Source of the DNA: Chryseobacterium indologenes
GTDB lineage: Bacteria; Bacteroidota; Bacteroidia; Flavobacteriales; Weeksellaceae
DNA: 64,000 bases
Direction: 5' to 3'
NCBI RefSeq assembly: GCF_001295265.1
Contig: NZ_LJOD01000009.1
Location: 1-64,000, forward strand
Each line of letters starts with the position of its first letter. Position 1 is the first letter of the stretch. The notes below the pieces were generated by a model. That model was not told where the DNA came from. It did not search any database and was given only the letters and a program-made list of their open reading frames with translations. Below are positions 1-9,905 of this stretch, piece by piece. A program made the position numbers and the translations under genes.

Positions 1-18
1 GTATTCTCAAAATTTTTA

Positions 19-2199
19 ATGAAAAGTAAAATGAAATTTAGAAACTGGTTTTTAGCAGTCCTCCTCTTTTTAGCGGCAGGAATCAATGCGCAGATTAAAA
101 ATCCCGTAAAATTTAAGTTCACCGTCAATGACCTGGGGAACAATCAGTATGAAGCTGTTTTGAATGCCACCATGGAGAGCGGATGGCATATTTATTCCAA
201 AGACCTTCCGGAAGACACGGGAATTCCTACTGAATACAAAGTTTCAGGAAAAAATATTGAACTGATCGGGAAATTCACAGAGGTTGGTAAAAAGCACGAA
301 GAATTCTCTGAAGCTTTCGGCGGAACCATTGTGTATTATTCCAATACAGCAGGATTCAAACAGAAATTCAAGCTAAAAGATCCCGCAAAACCGGCAGAGG
401 TTACCTCTGAAATCACCTACCAGACCTGTGATGACAGGGTATGCCTGGCCCCCAATACTTTAGAATTCAATCAAAAAGTGACACCCAAAGGTGCTGAAGA
501 AACAGCAACAGAGGAAAACCCTGAAACGACCAAAGATTCTGCCACAATAACAGAAACGGTTACAGCAAGCCCGGCAAAAGGGGAAGTAATCGTCACTGAA
601 GCATCTAAGCTTGATCCCAGACAGCTGAAAATTGAAACCCTGGATTTCCGGAAACCACTCACGGATTGCGGAACAGCGTCAGCAAAGGTGGAGGAAAATT
701 ACTGGACCTATTTGTTCTTAGGCTTCATTGGAGGGCTAATTGCCTTACTCACCCCTTGTGTATTCCCCATGATTCCATTAACGGTTTCATTCTTCACCAA
801 AGGGAGCAAAAACAAGGCAAAAGGAAAAAGAGATGCGCTGATCTATGGTTTTTTCATCCTTTTAATCTTTGTTTTATTAAGCCTACCTTTCCATTTAATT
901 GATGGAATTGCAGGAAATATCTTCAATGAAATTTCCACCAGCGTATGGCTGAATATCGCCTTCTTCATCATATTCATTTTCTTTGCAGGCAGTTTCTTCG
1001 GATACTATGATATTACCCTTCCCAGCTCTATTGCCAACAAATCTTCAAAGGCTGAGGAAGCAGGAGGAATTATCGGGATTTTCTTTATGGCTTTAACCCT
1101 TGTGATTGTTTCATTCTCATGTACAGGGCCTATCCTGGGAAGCTTGCTGGGAAGCGCCGTAACAGGTTCTGCCAACGTGCCGATGCTCCTTACTTTTGCG
1201 CTGGCAGGATTCGGACTGGCATGGGCGATTGTTTTCGGACTGCTGGCTTTATTCCCGCAGGCGTTGCAAAGTCTTCCGAAATCCGGAGGATGGATGAATA
1301 CCGTGAAAGTCGTTTTAGGTTTTGTTGAATTGGCCTTAGCTTTAAAATTCTTATCCAAGGCAGACCTTGTTTCTAAAACATTCTTCTTAAAAAGAGAGCT
1401 TTTCATTGCGATATGGATCATCATTGCATTAGGACTGGCTTTATATCTGTTAGGCCTGATCCGGTTCCCGCATGATGATAAAAAACCAAAAATTTCCATT
1501 ACCCGAAAGATTTTAGGGGCACTGGGAATAGGTTTTGTGATATATCTGGTTCAGGGATTAACTCCTTCAGACCGACCGAAACTTCAGCTCTTAAGCGGAA
1601 TCCTGCCTCCTCTGAATGTAAGTTATTTCCATGATGAAAAAGACGGAATTTTAGGAATGCACCCTGAGCATGATTTCTTTAAAGCCATTGAAATTGCGAA
1701 AAAAGAAAACAAGCCTGTCCTGATTGACTTTACCGGATACGGATGTGAAAACTGCCGTAAAATGGAAGAATTCGTATGGAGTGAGCCGGATATCCTCCCT
1801 ACCCTTCAAAACGATGTCGTCCTGGCTTCTTTATATGTTGATGACAAGGAAGAGCTTCCCGAGGACCAGAAAACAAAGATTGACCTTGGGGACGGGCAGA
1901 TTAAAAAAGTAAAAACTATTGGTGATCGCTGGAGCTTATTCCAGCAGGTTAACTTCAATAACAATTCACAGCCTCACTATGTGTTAATAACACCTGGCGG
2001 AAAAGTAATCAACAACCCGGTTTCAGGATACATGCCGAAAGAGGATTTCAGCTCAATTACATATCCCTCATGTCCTCTTATATTGATAAAATCGCCTCCT
2101 TCAAACCCAAGGTACTGCCCTTTAATCCCAACCAGCTTTCCGGTAAATTCAGGCTTTTTATCCAGTGTGAAAGAACTTACTTTTGCCGGCTTTTCATAA
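19..2199 (+). CDS. dsbD: DsbD-type thiol:disulfide interchange protein with an aberrant C-terminus
   Basis: Inner-membrane reductase that carries electrons from cytoplasmic thioredoxin to periplasmic disulfide partners. A signal peptide covers residues 1-24. A periplasmic domain follows with Cys137/Cys142. The membrane core (about 228-520) holds the two redox cysteines, Cys247 in LTPCVFPM and Cys368 in SFSCTGP. The C-terminal thioredoxin-fold domain has CENC (Cys576/Cys579). Everything up to GYMPKEDF (Phe677) fits the family. The remaining 49 residues do not: they are the antisense of the 3' end of the convergent DUF2797 gene, so the last helix and the native stop look lost. Identity is secure; integrity of the 3' end is doubtful. 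Confidence 0.9.
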   Translation: MKSKMKFRNWFLAVLLFLAAGINAQIKNPVKFKFTVNDLGNNQYEAVLNATMESGWHIYSKDLPEDTGIPTEYKVSGKNIELIGKFTEVGKKHEEFSEAFGGTIVYYSNTAGFKQKFKLKDPAKPAEVTSEITYQTCDDRVCLAPNTLEFNQKVTPKGAEETATEENPETTKDSATITETVTASPAKGEVIVTEASKLDPRQLKIETLDFRKPLTDCGTASAKVEENYWTYLFLGFIGGLIALLTPCVFPMIPLTVSFFTKGSKNKAKGKRDALIYGFFILLIFVLLSLPFHLIDGIAGNIFNEISTSVWLNIAFFIIFIFFAGSFFGYYDITLPSSIANKSSKAEEAGGIIGIFFMALTLVIVSFSCTGPILGSLLGSAVTGSANVPMLLTFALAGFGLAWAIVFGLLALFPQALQSLPKSGGWMNTVKVVLGFVELALALKFLSKADLVSKTFFLKRELFIAIWIIIALGLALYLLGLIRFPHDDKKPKISITRKILGALGIGFVIYLVQGLTPSDRPKLQLLSGILPPLNVSYFHDEKDGILGMHPEHDFFKAIEIAKKENKPVLIDFTGYGCENCRKMEEFVWSEPDILPTLQNDVVLASLYVDDKEELPEDQKTKIDLGDGQIKKVKTIGDRWSLFQQVNFNNNSQPHYVLITPGGKVINNPVSGYMPKEDFSSITYPSCPLILIKSPPSNPRYCPLIPTSFPVNSGFLSSVKELTFAGFS

Positions 2200-2831
2200 G
2201 GGTAATCAAAGCTCCATAAGTTTTCACCTTCGCTGTAGAATTTCTGGAAGTCATCCGGGAAATATTCTTTTATTTTTTGCTGAAAATCTGCAAGATCTAC
2301 TTCACCTTCAAAATCATCCTGAAGCATTTTCTTCCAGTTGGTTTTATCGGGAAGATGTTCTTTCAGAGCAACTTCTATCATCCCTGCTTCGTAGCGGTTT
2401 TCAGTTCTGGCAATCGGCAAGGCAAAAGTAGCTCCCTGATCAATCCATCTTGTAGGAATCTGAGTATTTCTTGTCACTCCTACTTTTACATCTCCGGTAT
2501 AGGCCAGATATACAGTATGAGGCTGCAGCTGTATTTCTTTTTCAATTTCCAGGTCACGTTCGGCAACTCCTAAATGTGCCGTAGACAATTCCGGCCGGAT
2601 AATTGTGTCACTGGCATAAGGGCTTTCAAAAAAACAGCTTTTACAGAAGCCCATCCTGTAAACCGGCTTATTTTCTCCGCAGTTTACACACTGAAATCCG
2701 GTATGCTTAATGCACAGTTCTTTTCCAAACAGCTCATTCATATGAATAAGATCCCCTGAAAGATTTAGATAATACTGAATCGGCTGTGCGTCGAAACTTG
2801 TCATTTTTAAAATTTGCCCTTGAAACTGCAT
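1977..2831 (-). CDS. DUF2797 domain protein with an extended C-terminus
   Basis: Protein of unknown function, 284 residues. The N-terminal third has a cysteine cluster (CIKHTGFQCVNCGENK, then GFCKSC) that suggests a zinc knuckle. The middle reads YLAYTGDVKVGVTR...RWIDQGA, which resembles a GIY-YIG nuclease core; that resemblance is my inference. The family-like part ends at HEGYVIELK (residue 262). The last 22 residues are read antisense through the dsbD coding region, and the two genes overlap by 223 bp tail to tail. That is far more than normal convergent genes share and points to a deletion or assembly join that removed both stops. Confidence 0.8.
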   Translation of the reverse strand: MQFQGQILKMTSFDAQPIQYYLNLSGDLIHMNELFGKELCIKHTGFQCVNCGENKPVYRMGFCKSCFFESPYASDTIIRPELSTAHLGVAERDLEIEKEIQLQPHTVYLAYTGDVKVGVTRNTQIPTRWIDQGATFALPIARTENRYEAGMIEVALKEHLPDKTNWKKMLQDDFEGEVDLADFQQKIKEYFPDDFQKFYSEGENLWSFDYPYEKPAKVSSFTLDKKPEFTGKLVGIKGQYLGFEGGDFINIRGHEGYVIELKSSFGMYPETGLLITFPPGVINT

Positions 2832-2890
2832 TGTATTTATATTACTTTTTTAAGTAAATTTAATAATTATATTTTCAAAAAGTAAATTTA

Positions 2891-2898
2891 TATTTTTG
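2891..2898 (+). promoter_or_regulatory. TAnnTTTG -7 box for the epimerase gene
   Basis: TATTTTTG lies 20 bases before the ATG at 2918 in a very AT-rich stretch. It matches the Bacteroidota sigma-factor -7 consensus. No clear TTG -33 element is visible. Confidence 0.5.
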
Positions 2899-2917
2899 TA
2901 CGGAAAAAAAATCACAA

Positions 2918-3940
2918 ATGGTTTATCTAATAACAGGAGGAAGCGGATTCATAGGATCTCATTTAACAGAAAAATTATTAAGAAACGGACATTCTGTCAT
3001 AAACGTTGACAATTTTGATGATTTCTACAGTTATCAGATCAAAATTAAAAATACTTTAGAGTCTATTGATGAAAATTCGGATTTTGCATTCTCTGACAAA
3101 GAGACAGATATCCGCCTGTTGGCCGAACATACTAAATCCGACCAATACACCATTTATTATCAAGACATTAGAGACAAAAAGGGACTTGAAAATATTTTCA
3201 AAACCCATTCCATCAATATGGTTATTCACCTGGCCGCTTTAGCCGGGGTACGTCCCTCCATTGACAGACCTTTAGAATACGAAGAGGTTAATGTTCGCGG
3301 AACTATGAATCTCTGGGAGCTCTGTAAAGAATTCAATGTAAAAAAATTCATATGCGCCTCCTCATCAAGTGTTTATGGGAACAATGAGAAAATCCCTTTT
3401 GAAGAAACAGATAATGTAGATAACCCGATCTCCCCGTATGCTGCCACCAAGAAATGCGGAGAAATTTTGGGACACGTATACCATAACCTTTACGGTATCG
3501 ATATGATCCAATTGAGGTTTTTTACGGTATACGGCCCGAGACAGAGACCGGATCTTGCCATTCATAAGTTTACAAAACTGATTTCTGAAAGACAGGAAAT
3601 CCCTTTTTATGGGGATGGAAATACCGCAAGAGATTACACCTATATTGATGATATTATTGATGGAATTATTAAGTCTGCCCTTTATTTAGAGAGCCATTCC
3701 AACGTTTATGAAATCCTGAATCTTGGTGAAAACCAGGTTATCACTTTATCTGAAATGGTAGCCGTAATAGAAGATACACTTGGAATATCTGCCACCAGAA
3801 AAAATCTGCCAATGCAACCGGGAGATGTCCGAAAAACCAATGCAGATATAGCAAAAGCCCGGACATTAATAGGCTACAAACCAGACACAGACTTCCAAAA
3901 TGGCATAAAAAAATTTGTGGAATGGTTTTTGAGAAAATGA
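2918..3940 (+). CDS. NAD-dependent sugar-nucleotide epimerase (UDP-glucuronate 4-epimerase-like)
   Basis: Extended short-chain dehydrogenase/reductase that probably epimerises a UDP-sugar for surface polysaccharide. The Rossmann motif TGGSGFIGSH is at residues 6-15. The catalytic serine lies in CASSSSVYG and the YxxxK pair is Tyr174/Lys178 (YAATKK). The YGPRQRPDLA stretch and the C-terminal DVRKTNAD segment are typical of UDP-glucuronate/UDP-glucose 4-epimerases. Length (340 residues) is normal. It is a single gene with its own promoter and no sugar-biosynthesis neighbours, so the substrate cannot be fixed from context. Confidence 0.85.
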   Translation: MVYLITGGSGFIGSHLTEKLLRNGHSVINVDNFDDFYSYQIKIKNTLESIDENSDFAFSDKETDIRLLAEHTKSDQYTIYYQDIRDKKGLENIFKTHSINMVIHLAALAGVRPSIDRPLEYEEVNVRGTMNLWELCKEFNVKKFICASSSSVYGNNEKIPFEETDNVDNPISPYAATKKCGEILGHVYHNLYGIDMIQLRFFTVYGPRQRPDLAIHKFTKLISERQEIPFYGDGNTARDYTYIDDIIDGIIKSALYLESHSNVYEILNLGENQVITLSEMVAVIEDTLGISATRKNLPMQPGDVRKTNADIAKARTLIGYKPDTDFQNGIKKFVEWFLRK

Positions 3941-4057
3941 CATCAGATACGTTCCTGACATAGCTGCAATGCTTTCTATGACGGGCAATGAACAAAAATT
4001 AATTAAAAAGAATTGAAAATCAAGTAATAAAAAAGCATATAATATAAGCTATTTTTA

Positions 4058-4065
4058 TACTTTTG
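4058..4065 (+). promoter_or_regulatory. TAnnTTTG -7 box for the DUF2795 gene
   Basis: TACTTTTG sits 18 bases before the ATG at 4084. It overlaps the alternative upstream TTG codon at 4063, so transcription would begin after that codon. This decides for the ATG at 4084. Confidence 0.6.
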
Positions 4066-4083
4066 CAAAAAAATCAGAAAATT

Positions 4084-4305
4084 ATGTACTGGACATTAGA
4101 ATTAGCCTCATATCTAAGTGACGCACCTTGGCCAATGACAAAAGCAGAACTTATTGACTATGCAATCAGAACTGGTGCACCTATGGAAGTAGTGGAAAAC
4201 CTTCAGGCTATTGAGGACGAAGGAGAGATCTATGAATCTATAGAAGAAGTTTGGAGCGATTATCCTACAGATGAGGATTTCCTTTGGAACGAAGACGAAT
4301 ATTAA
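4084..4305 (+). CDS. Small acidic DUF2795-type protein
   Basis: A 73-residue protein starting MYWTLELASYLSDAPWPMTK and ending in an acidic tail (DEDFLWNEDEY). It matches the small DUF2795 proteins conserved in Flavobacteria as I remember them; function is unknown. The fold is probably a short helical bundle. The in-frame TTG at 4063 is rejected because it lies inside the promoter box. An intrinsic terminator follows directly, so it appears monocistronic. Confidence 0.8.
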   Translation: MYWTLELASYLSDAPWPMTKAELIDYAIRTGAPMEVVENLQAIEDEGEIYESIEEVWSDYPTDEDFLWNEDEY

Positions 4306-4314
4306 TTAGCAATA

Positions 4315-4344
4315 AGCTTTAAGCACAATGCTTAGAGCTTTTTT
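4315..4344 (+). terminator. Intrinsic terminator after the DUF2795 gene
   Basis: The arms AGCTTTAAGC and GCTTAGAGCT (4315-4324 and 4330-4339, one non-Watson-Crick position) are separated by five bases and followed by a run of T. Confidence 0.6.
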
Positions 4345-4429
4345 GCCCTTTTTCAGATATAAAATCACACGATAAGCGTGTCAGTAAAACGCTTAAAACG
4401 ATATGTTTTAGGCATAAAGCAAAAAATTT

Positions 4430-7400
4430 ATGAGTTTTTTAAACAAAGTTCTTAAAGGGTTTTTGGGAGACAAAAAAGCGCAGGACCTAAAAGAAGTAAA
4501 AAAAGTTGTAACAAAAATCAAAGCTGTAGAACCAGCCATCCAACAGCTCACTGATGATGGACTGAGACAAAAAACTGCTGAATTTAAAGAGAATATAAAA
4601 TCTGCAACCAGCAAAATAACAGCTCAGATAGAACAGATAAAAGAGCAGGTAAAAAATTCAACGAACGTAGATGAAAAAGAAGCTCTTTTCTCAAAGATTG
4701 AATCTCTGAAAAAAGAATCATACGAAATTGAAGAGAAGGTTCTAAGCCAGATTCTTCCGGAAGCTTTTGCTCTTGTAAAAGAAACCGCAAGAAGATGGGC
4801 ACAGAACGGTGAAATCCGCATTACAGCAACGGACTGGGACAGACAGCTGGCTGCTGCGGGGAAAGATTTTGTAGAGATTCAGGGAGATACTGCAATCTGG
4901 AAAAACTCATGGGATGCTGCCGGGACTCCTGTAGTCTGGGATATGGTCCACTATGATGTTCAGTTTATCGGAGGGGTTATTCTTCACAGCGGTAAAATTG
5001 CCGAAATGGCAACCGGTGAAGGTAAAACTCTGGTAGGAACATTACCTATTTACTTAAATTCTCTTCCGGAAAGAGGGGTTCACGTAGTAACCGTAAATGA
5101 CTACCTTGCCAAAAGGGACTCCGCATGGATGGGACCTCTTTACCAGTTCCACGGAATGTCTATTGACTGTATTGATAACCACCAGCCAAACTCAGACGGA
5201 AGAAGAAAAGCATACAACTCAGATATTACCTACGGAACGAATAATGAATTCGGGTTCGATTATCTGAGAGATAACATGGTAACTTCACCTTCAGAACTGG
5301 TGCAGAGAGAGCTGAATTTCGCTATTGTGGATGAGGTGGACTCTGTATTGGTAGATGATGCCAGAACTCCTTTGATTATTTCCGGTCCGGTTCCACAGGG
5401 AGACAGACAGGAGTTTGATGTTCTTAAGCCATCAATCGACAGAATTGTTGAAGTTCAGAAGAAAACAGTTTCTGCAATTTTCAATGAAGCTAAAAAATTG
5501 ATTGCTGCTGGAAACACTAAAGAAGGAGGATTTAAACTTCTTCAGGCCTACAGAGGTCTTCCTAAAAACAGACAGCTAATCAAATTCCTATCAGAAAGCG
5601 GAAACAGAGCATTGCTTCAGAAAGTTGAAGCACAATACATGCAGGACAACAACCGCGATATGCCGATTGTAGACAAAGATCTATATTTCGTAATCGAGGA
5701 GAAAAACAACCAGGTAGACCTTACAGACAAGGGAGTAGAATACATGTCTCAGGGGAACTCAGATCCTAATTTCTTTGTTCTTCCGGATATCGGAACCGAG
5801 ATTGCTGAACTGGAAGCTAAAAACCTTTCCAAAGAAGAAGAGTTTGAAGCCAAAGAAAGACTTTTCTCTGATTTCGCTGAAAAATCTGAGCGTGTACACA
5901 CCATGAGCCAGCTATTGAAAGCCTATACATTATTTGAAAAAGATGATGAGTACGTGGTTATTGATGGCGAGGTAAAAATTGTAGACGAGCAGACAGGGCG
6001 TATCATGGAAGGAAGACGTTATTCAGACGGTCTTCACCAGGCAATTGAAGCAAAAGAAAATGTAAAAATTGAAGCTGCAACCCAGACTTTTGCAACAATT
6101 ACCCTTCAGAACTATTTCCGTATGTACAATAAACTTGCGGGGATGACGGGTACTGCTGAAACAGAAGCAGGCGAACTTTGGGAGATCTACAAACTTGACG
6201 TAGTGGTAATTCCTACCAACCGTCCTATTTTAAGACATGACAGACAGGATTTAGTTTACAAAACTAACCGTGAAAAATATAACGCTGTAATTGAAGAAGT
6301 TGAAAAGCTTACCGCTGCCGGAAGACCTGTTCTTGTAGGAACAACTTCTGTTGAAATTTCACAGCTCCTTTCCAAAGCCCTTCAGTTAAGAAAGATCCAG
6401 CACCAGGTATTGAACGCAAAACTTCACAAGAAAGAAGCTGAAATTGTTGCCGGGGCAGGACAACCCGGAGTGGTAACCATTGCCACCAACATGGCCGGTC
6501 GTGGTACCGATATTAAGCTTTCCAAAGAAGTAAAAGAAGCGGGTGGTTTGGCCATCATTGGTACAGAAAGACATGATTCAAGACGTGTTGACAGACAGCT
6601 TAGAGGTAGAGCAGGACGTCAGGGGGACCCTGGAAGCTCTCAGTTCTATGTATCTCTTGAAGATAATCTGATGCGTTTATTCGGTTCTGAAAGAATCGCT
6701 AAGATGATGGACAGAATGGGTCATAAAGAAGGAGAAGTTATTCAGCACTCCATGATCAGTAAGTCTATTGAAAGAGCTCAGAAAAAAGTAGAAGAAAACA
6801 ACTTCGGAATCAGAAAGAGGCTTCTTGAATATGACGATGTAATGAACAAACAGCGTGATGTAATCTACAAGAGAAGAAAGAACGCTCTATTCGGAGATCA
6901 CCTGAAGTATGATATCACCAACATGATTTTTGATGTAGCCAACTCTATTGCTGCTAAAGGAAAATCTACCGGAAACTTTAAAGATTTCGAGTATGATATC
7001 ATCAAAACCTTTACCATGGAATCTCCGGTTTCTGAAAATGATTTCAAAACGAAAAACGTTCAGGATTTAACGAATATTCTATTTAAAGCGGCTCAGGAAG
7101 ACTATCAGATGAAGCTTAACCTTCTGAAAGAAAAATCATTCCCTATCATTGAGAATGTATATCAGAATCAGGGATCTATGTTTAAAATGATCCAGGTTCC
7201 TTTCTCAGACGGACATAAGACACTGACCATCGTAGCCGATCTGAAAGAAGCTTATGAAACGAAGTGTGAAAGCCTTATCAACGATTTTGAAAAGAACATT
7301 ACCCTTTCCATTATTGATGAAAACTGGAAACTTCACCTTCGTGAAATGGATGACCTTAGAAGATCTTCTCAGGGTGCCGTTTATGAGCAGAAAGATCCAC

Positions 7401-7504
7401 TTGTTATTTACAAACAGGAATCGTTCCACTTATTTAGTGAAATGGTTGATAAAATGAACAAAGAAATTATTTCTTTCTTATATAAAGGAGAAATTCCTGC
7501 TTAG
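4430..7504 (+). CDS. secA: Protein translocase ATPase SecA
   Basis: Motor ATPase of the Sec pathway, 1024 residues. Walker A GEGKT is at about 196-200, and the DEVD box near 298 is followed by [25 protein letters not shown] and [14 protein letters not shown] complete the helicase motifs. A long insertion between the nucleotide-binding halves (about 340-470) is the kind seen in Bacteroidota SecA. The protein ends at ...[11 protein letters not shown] without the C-terminal CxCxnCH zinc motif that binds SecB or ribosomes in many bacteria. A strong terminator follows at once. Confidence 0.97.
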   Translation: MSFLNKVLKGFLGDKKAQDLKEVKKVVTKIKAVEPAIQQLTDDGLRQKTAEFKENIKSATSKITAQIEQIKEQVKNSTNVDEKEALFSKIESLKKESYEIEEKVLSQILPEAFALVKETARRWAQNGEIRITATDWDRQLAAAGKDFVEIQGDTAIWKNSWDAAGTPVVWDMVHYDVQFIGGVILHSGKIAEMATGEGKTLVGTLPIYLNSLPERGVHVVTVNDYLAKRDSAWMGPLYQFHGMSIDCIDNHQPNSDGRRKAYNSDITYGTNNEFGFDYLRDNMVTSPSELVQRELNFAIVDEVDSVLVDDARTPLIISGPVPQGDRQEFDVLKPSIDRIVEVQKKTVSAIFNEAKKLIAAGNTKEGGFKLLQAYRGLPKNRQLIKFLSESGNRALLQKVEAQYMQDNNRDMPIVDKDLYFVIEEKNNQVDLTDKGVEYMSQGNSDPNFFVLPDIGTEIAELEAKNLSKEEEFEAKERLFSDFAEKSERVHTMSQLLKAYTLFEKDDEYVVIDGEVKIVDEQTGRIMEGRRYSDGLHQAIEAKENVKIEAATQTFATITLQNYFRMYNKLAGMTGTAETEAGELWEIYKLDVVVIPTNRPILRHDRQDLVYKTNREKYNAVIEEVEKLTAAGRPVLVGTTSVEISQLLSKALQLRKIQHQVLNAKLHKKEAEIVAGAGQPGVVTIATNMAGRGTDIKLSKEVKEAGGLAIIGTERHDSRRVDRQLRGRAGRQGDPGSSQFYVSLEDNLMRLFGSERIAKMMDRMGHKEGEVIQHSMISKSIERAQKKVEENNFGIRKRLLEYDDVMNKQRDVIYKRRKNALFGDHLKYDITNMIFDVANSIAAKGKSTGNFKDFEYDIIKTFTMESPVSENDFKTKNVQDLTNILFKAAQEDYQMKLNLLKEKSFPIIENVYQNQGSMFKMIQVPFSDGHKTLTIVADLKEAYETKCESLINDFEKNITLSIIDENWKLHLREMDDLRRSSQGAVYEQKDPLVIYKQESFHLFSEMVDKMNKEIISFLYKGEIPA

Positions 7505-7526
7505 GAAATAATTAATAAAATACGTT

Positions 7527-7562
7527 AAAGCCCCGCTTCATGTACTTCTGAAGCGGGGCTTT
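7527..7562 (+). terminator. Strong intrinsic terminator after secA
   Basis: A perfect 14-bp stem, AAAGCCCCGCTTCA (7527-7540) with TGAAGCGGGGCTTT (7549-7562), encloses an 8-base loop. Confidence 0.9.
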
Positions 7563-7631
7563 ATTATTTAGTGTATAATAAAATTATGACAAATATCAAT
7601 CAGGTTATTTATTTAGAATAATTAAAAACAA

Positions 7632-7639
7632 TATATTTG
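7632..7639 (+). promoter_or_regulatory. TAnnTTTG -7 box for the first TonB receptor
   Basis: TATATTTG lies 17 bases before the ATG at 7657. No clear -33 element or Fur-like palindrome was recognised by eye. Confidence 0.5.
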
Positions 7640-7656
7640 CAGAAAATTTCTCTTTC

Positions 7657-9864
7657 ATGAAAAATGTACTGATCTGTGTCTCAATGCTTGGTTCTACGGT
7701 GGCTTTCGCTCAGGAAAAAGATACCATCAAATCCAATGCTATTGAAGAAGTTGTAGTGAACGGAAGGTATTATAAAAAATATGTAGAAAAACAAGGCTCA
7801 TCCTCTCTCCGCCTGGATGAAGACTTAATCAAAATTCCTCAGAATATTTCTATTATTACCAACAGAGCACTGGAAGACCAGCAGGTTACTACATTAAGTG
7901 ATGGTGTATTAAGAAATGTTGCCGGAGCACAAAGACTGGAACATTGGGGAGATATGTACACCAGAGTAAACATGAGAGGATCAAGGGCGGCAGCCTTTAT
8001 GAACGGTGTGAATGTAACTTCAAACTGGGGACCTTTAAGTGAAGATATGAGCTTTGTTGATCATATAGAATTCATCAAAGGCCCTTCCGGGTTTCTGATG
8101 TCCAATGGAGAGCCAAGCGGTATTTACAATATTGTGACAAAAAAACCTACCGGGAACTCATTAAACGGAACGGCAAGAGTAACACTAGGAAGTTATAATA
8201 TGTACCGTGGAGAGGCTGATATCGACTCCAAAATAACAGATAAGGTAGCATTCAGACTGAACTTAATGGCTCAGAACAGAAACAGCTTCAGGGATTATGA
8301 ATTCAATGACCGGTATATTATCAATCCTTCATTGAAAATAAATCTTACGGATAACACAACCTTAACGGCAGAATATATTTACCAGAGAGCCAAAATGTCT
8401 GAAGTTGGTTCTGCATATGTATACAGTTTTCAGGGATATGGGGTTAAGCCTCGAGAATATACCGTTTCAGATCCCAATCTTGATCCAACCAAAGTAACCA
8501 ATAATACCGTAAACTTAAACCTGCAGCATAAGTTTAATGACAACTGGAAACTGACCTCCCAATTAAGCTATGTAAACGAGTATACAATGGGAAGTGATAT
8601 CTGGCCAAGTATGTTCCAGGGTAATTATATACTTCGCGGACTTAACTATTGGGAAGCCAACAACGAAATGAAATTTGGACAGATTTTCCTGAACGGCTAT
8701 GCCAAAACCGGGAGTGTTTCCCATAAAATATTAGCAGGGCTTGATCTGGGAAGCAAAAAATACATAGCAGACTGGTCGCAGGCCTATAATCTGGATAAAT
8801 TCAATGAAACCAATGACAGGAGCTTACCCGCGGATTTCAGATACTGGTATAATATGGATACGAATAATTATGACATCAAAGGAACCGCTCCCTACTCCGG
8901 ACCAATTAATGATTTCAAGCCTTTTAACAACAGCAGCCCTCTTTCCGTAAGAGCAGGTGCAGGCGGGACGATTAACCAAAATTATACAGGCCTCTATTTA
9001 CAGGATGAATTAGGGTTTCTTGATGATGCTTTAAGATTAACGTTAGCTGCAAGATACACTACCGTAAAAGAAAACAGCTACGGAACAAAATCCAGTGCCA
9101 ACAGAATTACCCCTCGTATAGGATTAAGCTACTCTATCAGCGAAGATATGTCTGCCTATGCATTGTACGATCAGGCCTTTTCTCCGCAATCCGGTATATT
9201 CAGAGACGGAACAACAGCGAAACCTATAACAGGAAGCAATGTAGAAGTTGGCTTCAAAAAAGACTGGTTCGCAGGGAAATGGAACACTACCCTGTCTTTA
9301 TATAACATCAATAAAGATAACACGATCACCAGTGACCCTACAGATCCAAGCTACCAATATTCCATTCTTCTTGGAAAAACAAGGGTACAGGGAGTTGAAT
9401 TTGACCTTAAAGGACAGATTACCAGAGGATTTAACGCGATATTCAATTACGCATTTACAGAAAATAAATATACTGAAACCACAGCAAAGGCAACAAAAGG
9501 CGACCGTGTACCAGGATATGCCAAGCATACGGCTAATGGCTGGCTGAACTATACTTTCACAGACGGTGCACTGGAAGGATTCGGATTAAGTTTCGGAGGA
9601 AGCTATCTTGCAGACAGAAGCAGCTGGAACTGGGGAAGCTCTACCACACTTGATATGAATGACTATGTAAAGTTTGATGCCGGATTATCATGGGAAAATA
9701 CCAAATTCAGAGTCAACCTTAATGTATTTAATATATTCGACAGGTACTTATACAGCGGAAGCAGTATAGATTTTCTTCAGGCTGATGGAACATACAAAGG
9801 AGGTTATTATTATCAGGCTGAAGCCCCGCGTAATTTTAGATTATCAATAGGATATAAATTTTAA
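7657..9864 (+). CDS. TonB-dependent siderophore receptor (FhuE/ferrichrome-type)
   Basis: Outer-membrane receptor of 735 residues. A signal peptide ends at AFAQ (about residue 19). A plug domain follows (VVVNGRYYK, IKIPQNISIITNRALEDQQ, VNMRGSRAAAFMNG, IEFIKGPSGFLMSNGEPSG, IVTKKPTG), then a 22-strand-type barrel ending in the aromatic C-terminal strand FRLSIGYKF. The plug is of the siderophore-receptor class, but the ligand cannot be told. The gene after it is a PepSY membrane protein. This pairing is typical of iron-siderophore loci, where the PepSY protein is thought to help reduce or release iron at the inner membrane. Confidence 0.9.
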   Translation: MKNVLICVSMLGSTVAFAQEKDTIKSNAIEEVVVNGRYYKKYVEKQGSSSLRLDEDLIKIPQNISIITNRALEDQQVTTLSDGVLRNVAGAQRLEHWGDMYTRVNMRGSRAAAFMNGVNVTSNWGPLSEDMSFVDHIEFIKGPSGFLMSNGEPSGIYNIVTKKPTGNSLNGTARVTLGSYNMYRGEADIDSKITDKVAFRLNLMAQNRNSFRDYEFNDRYIINPSLKINLTDNTTLTAEYIYQRAKMSEVGSAYVYSFQGYGVKPREYTVSDPNLDPTKVTNNTVNLNLQHKFNDNWKLTSQLSYVNEYTMGSDIWPSMFQGNYILRGLNYWEANNEMKFGQIFLNGYAKTGSVSHKILAGLDLGSKKYIADWSQAYNLDKFNETNDRSLPADFRYWYNMDTNNYDIKGTAPYSGPINDFKPFNNSSPLSVRAGAGGTINQNYTGLYLQDELGFLDDALRLTLAARYTTVKENSYGTKSSANRITPRIGLSYSISEDMSAYALYDQAFSPQSGIFRDGTTAKPITGSNVEVGFKKDWFAGKWNTTLSLYNINKDNTITSDPTDPSYQYSILLGKTRVQGVEFDLKGQITRGFNAIFNYAFTENKYTETTAKATKGDRVPGYAKHTANGWLNYTFTDGALEGFGLSFGGSYLADRSSWNWGSSTTLDMNDYVKFDAGLSWENTKFRVNLNVFNIFDRYLYSGSSIDFLQADGTYKGGYYYQAEAPRNFRLSIGYKF

Positions 9865-9870
9865 ATAATG

Positions 9871-9902
9871 AAAAGTTAGCCCTTCATCGGGTTAACTTTT
9901 TT
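9871..9902 (+). terminator. Terminator-like hairpin abutting the PepSY gene
   Basis: AAAAGTTAGCCC (9871-9882) pairs with GGGTTAACTTTT (9889-9900) with one G-U pair and a six-base loop, followed by more T. The T-run ends four bases before the ATG at 9906, so the hairpin separates the receptor from its PepSY partner and would also occlude the translation start. Confidence 0.7.
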
Positions 9903-9905
9903 GGT

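Noticed and set aside
1005..1499. Long open frame antisense to dsbD
   Set aside because: Low-complexity shadow of a membrane-protein gene with no independent support.
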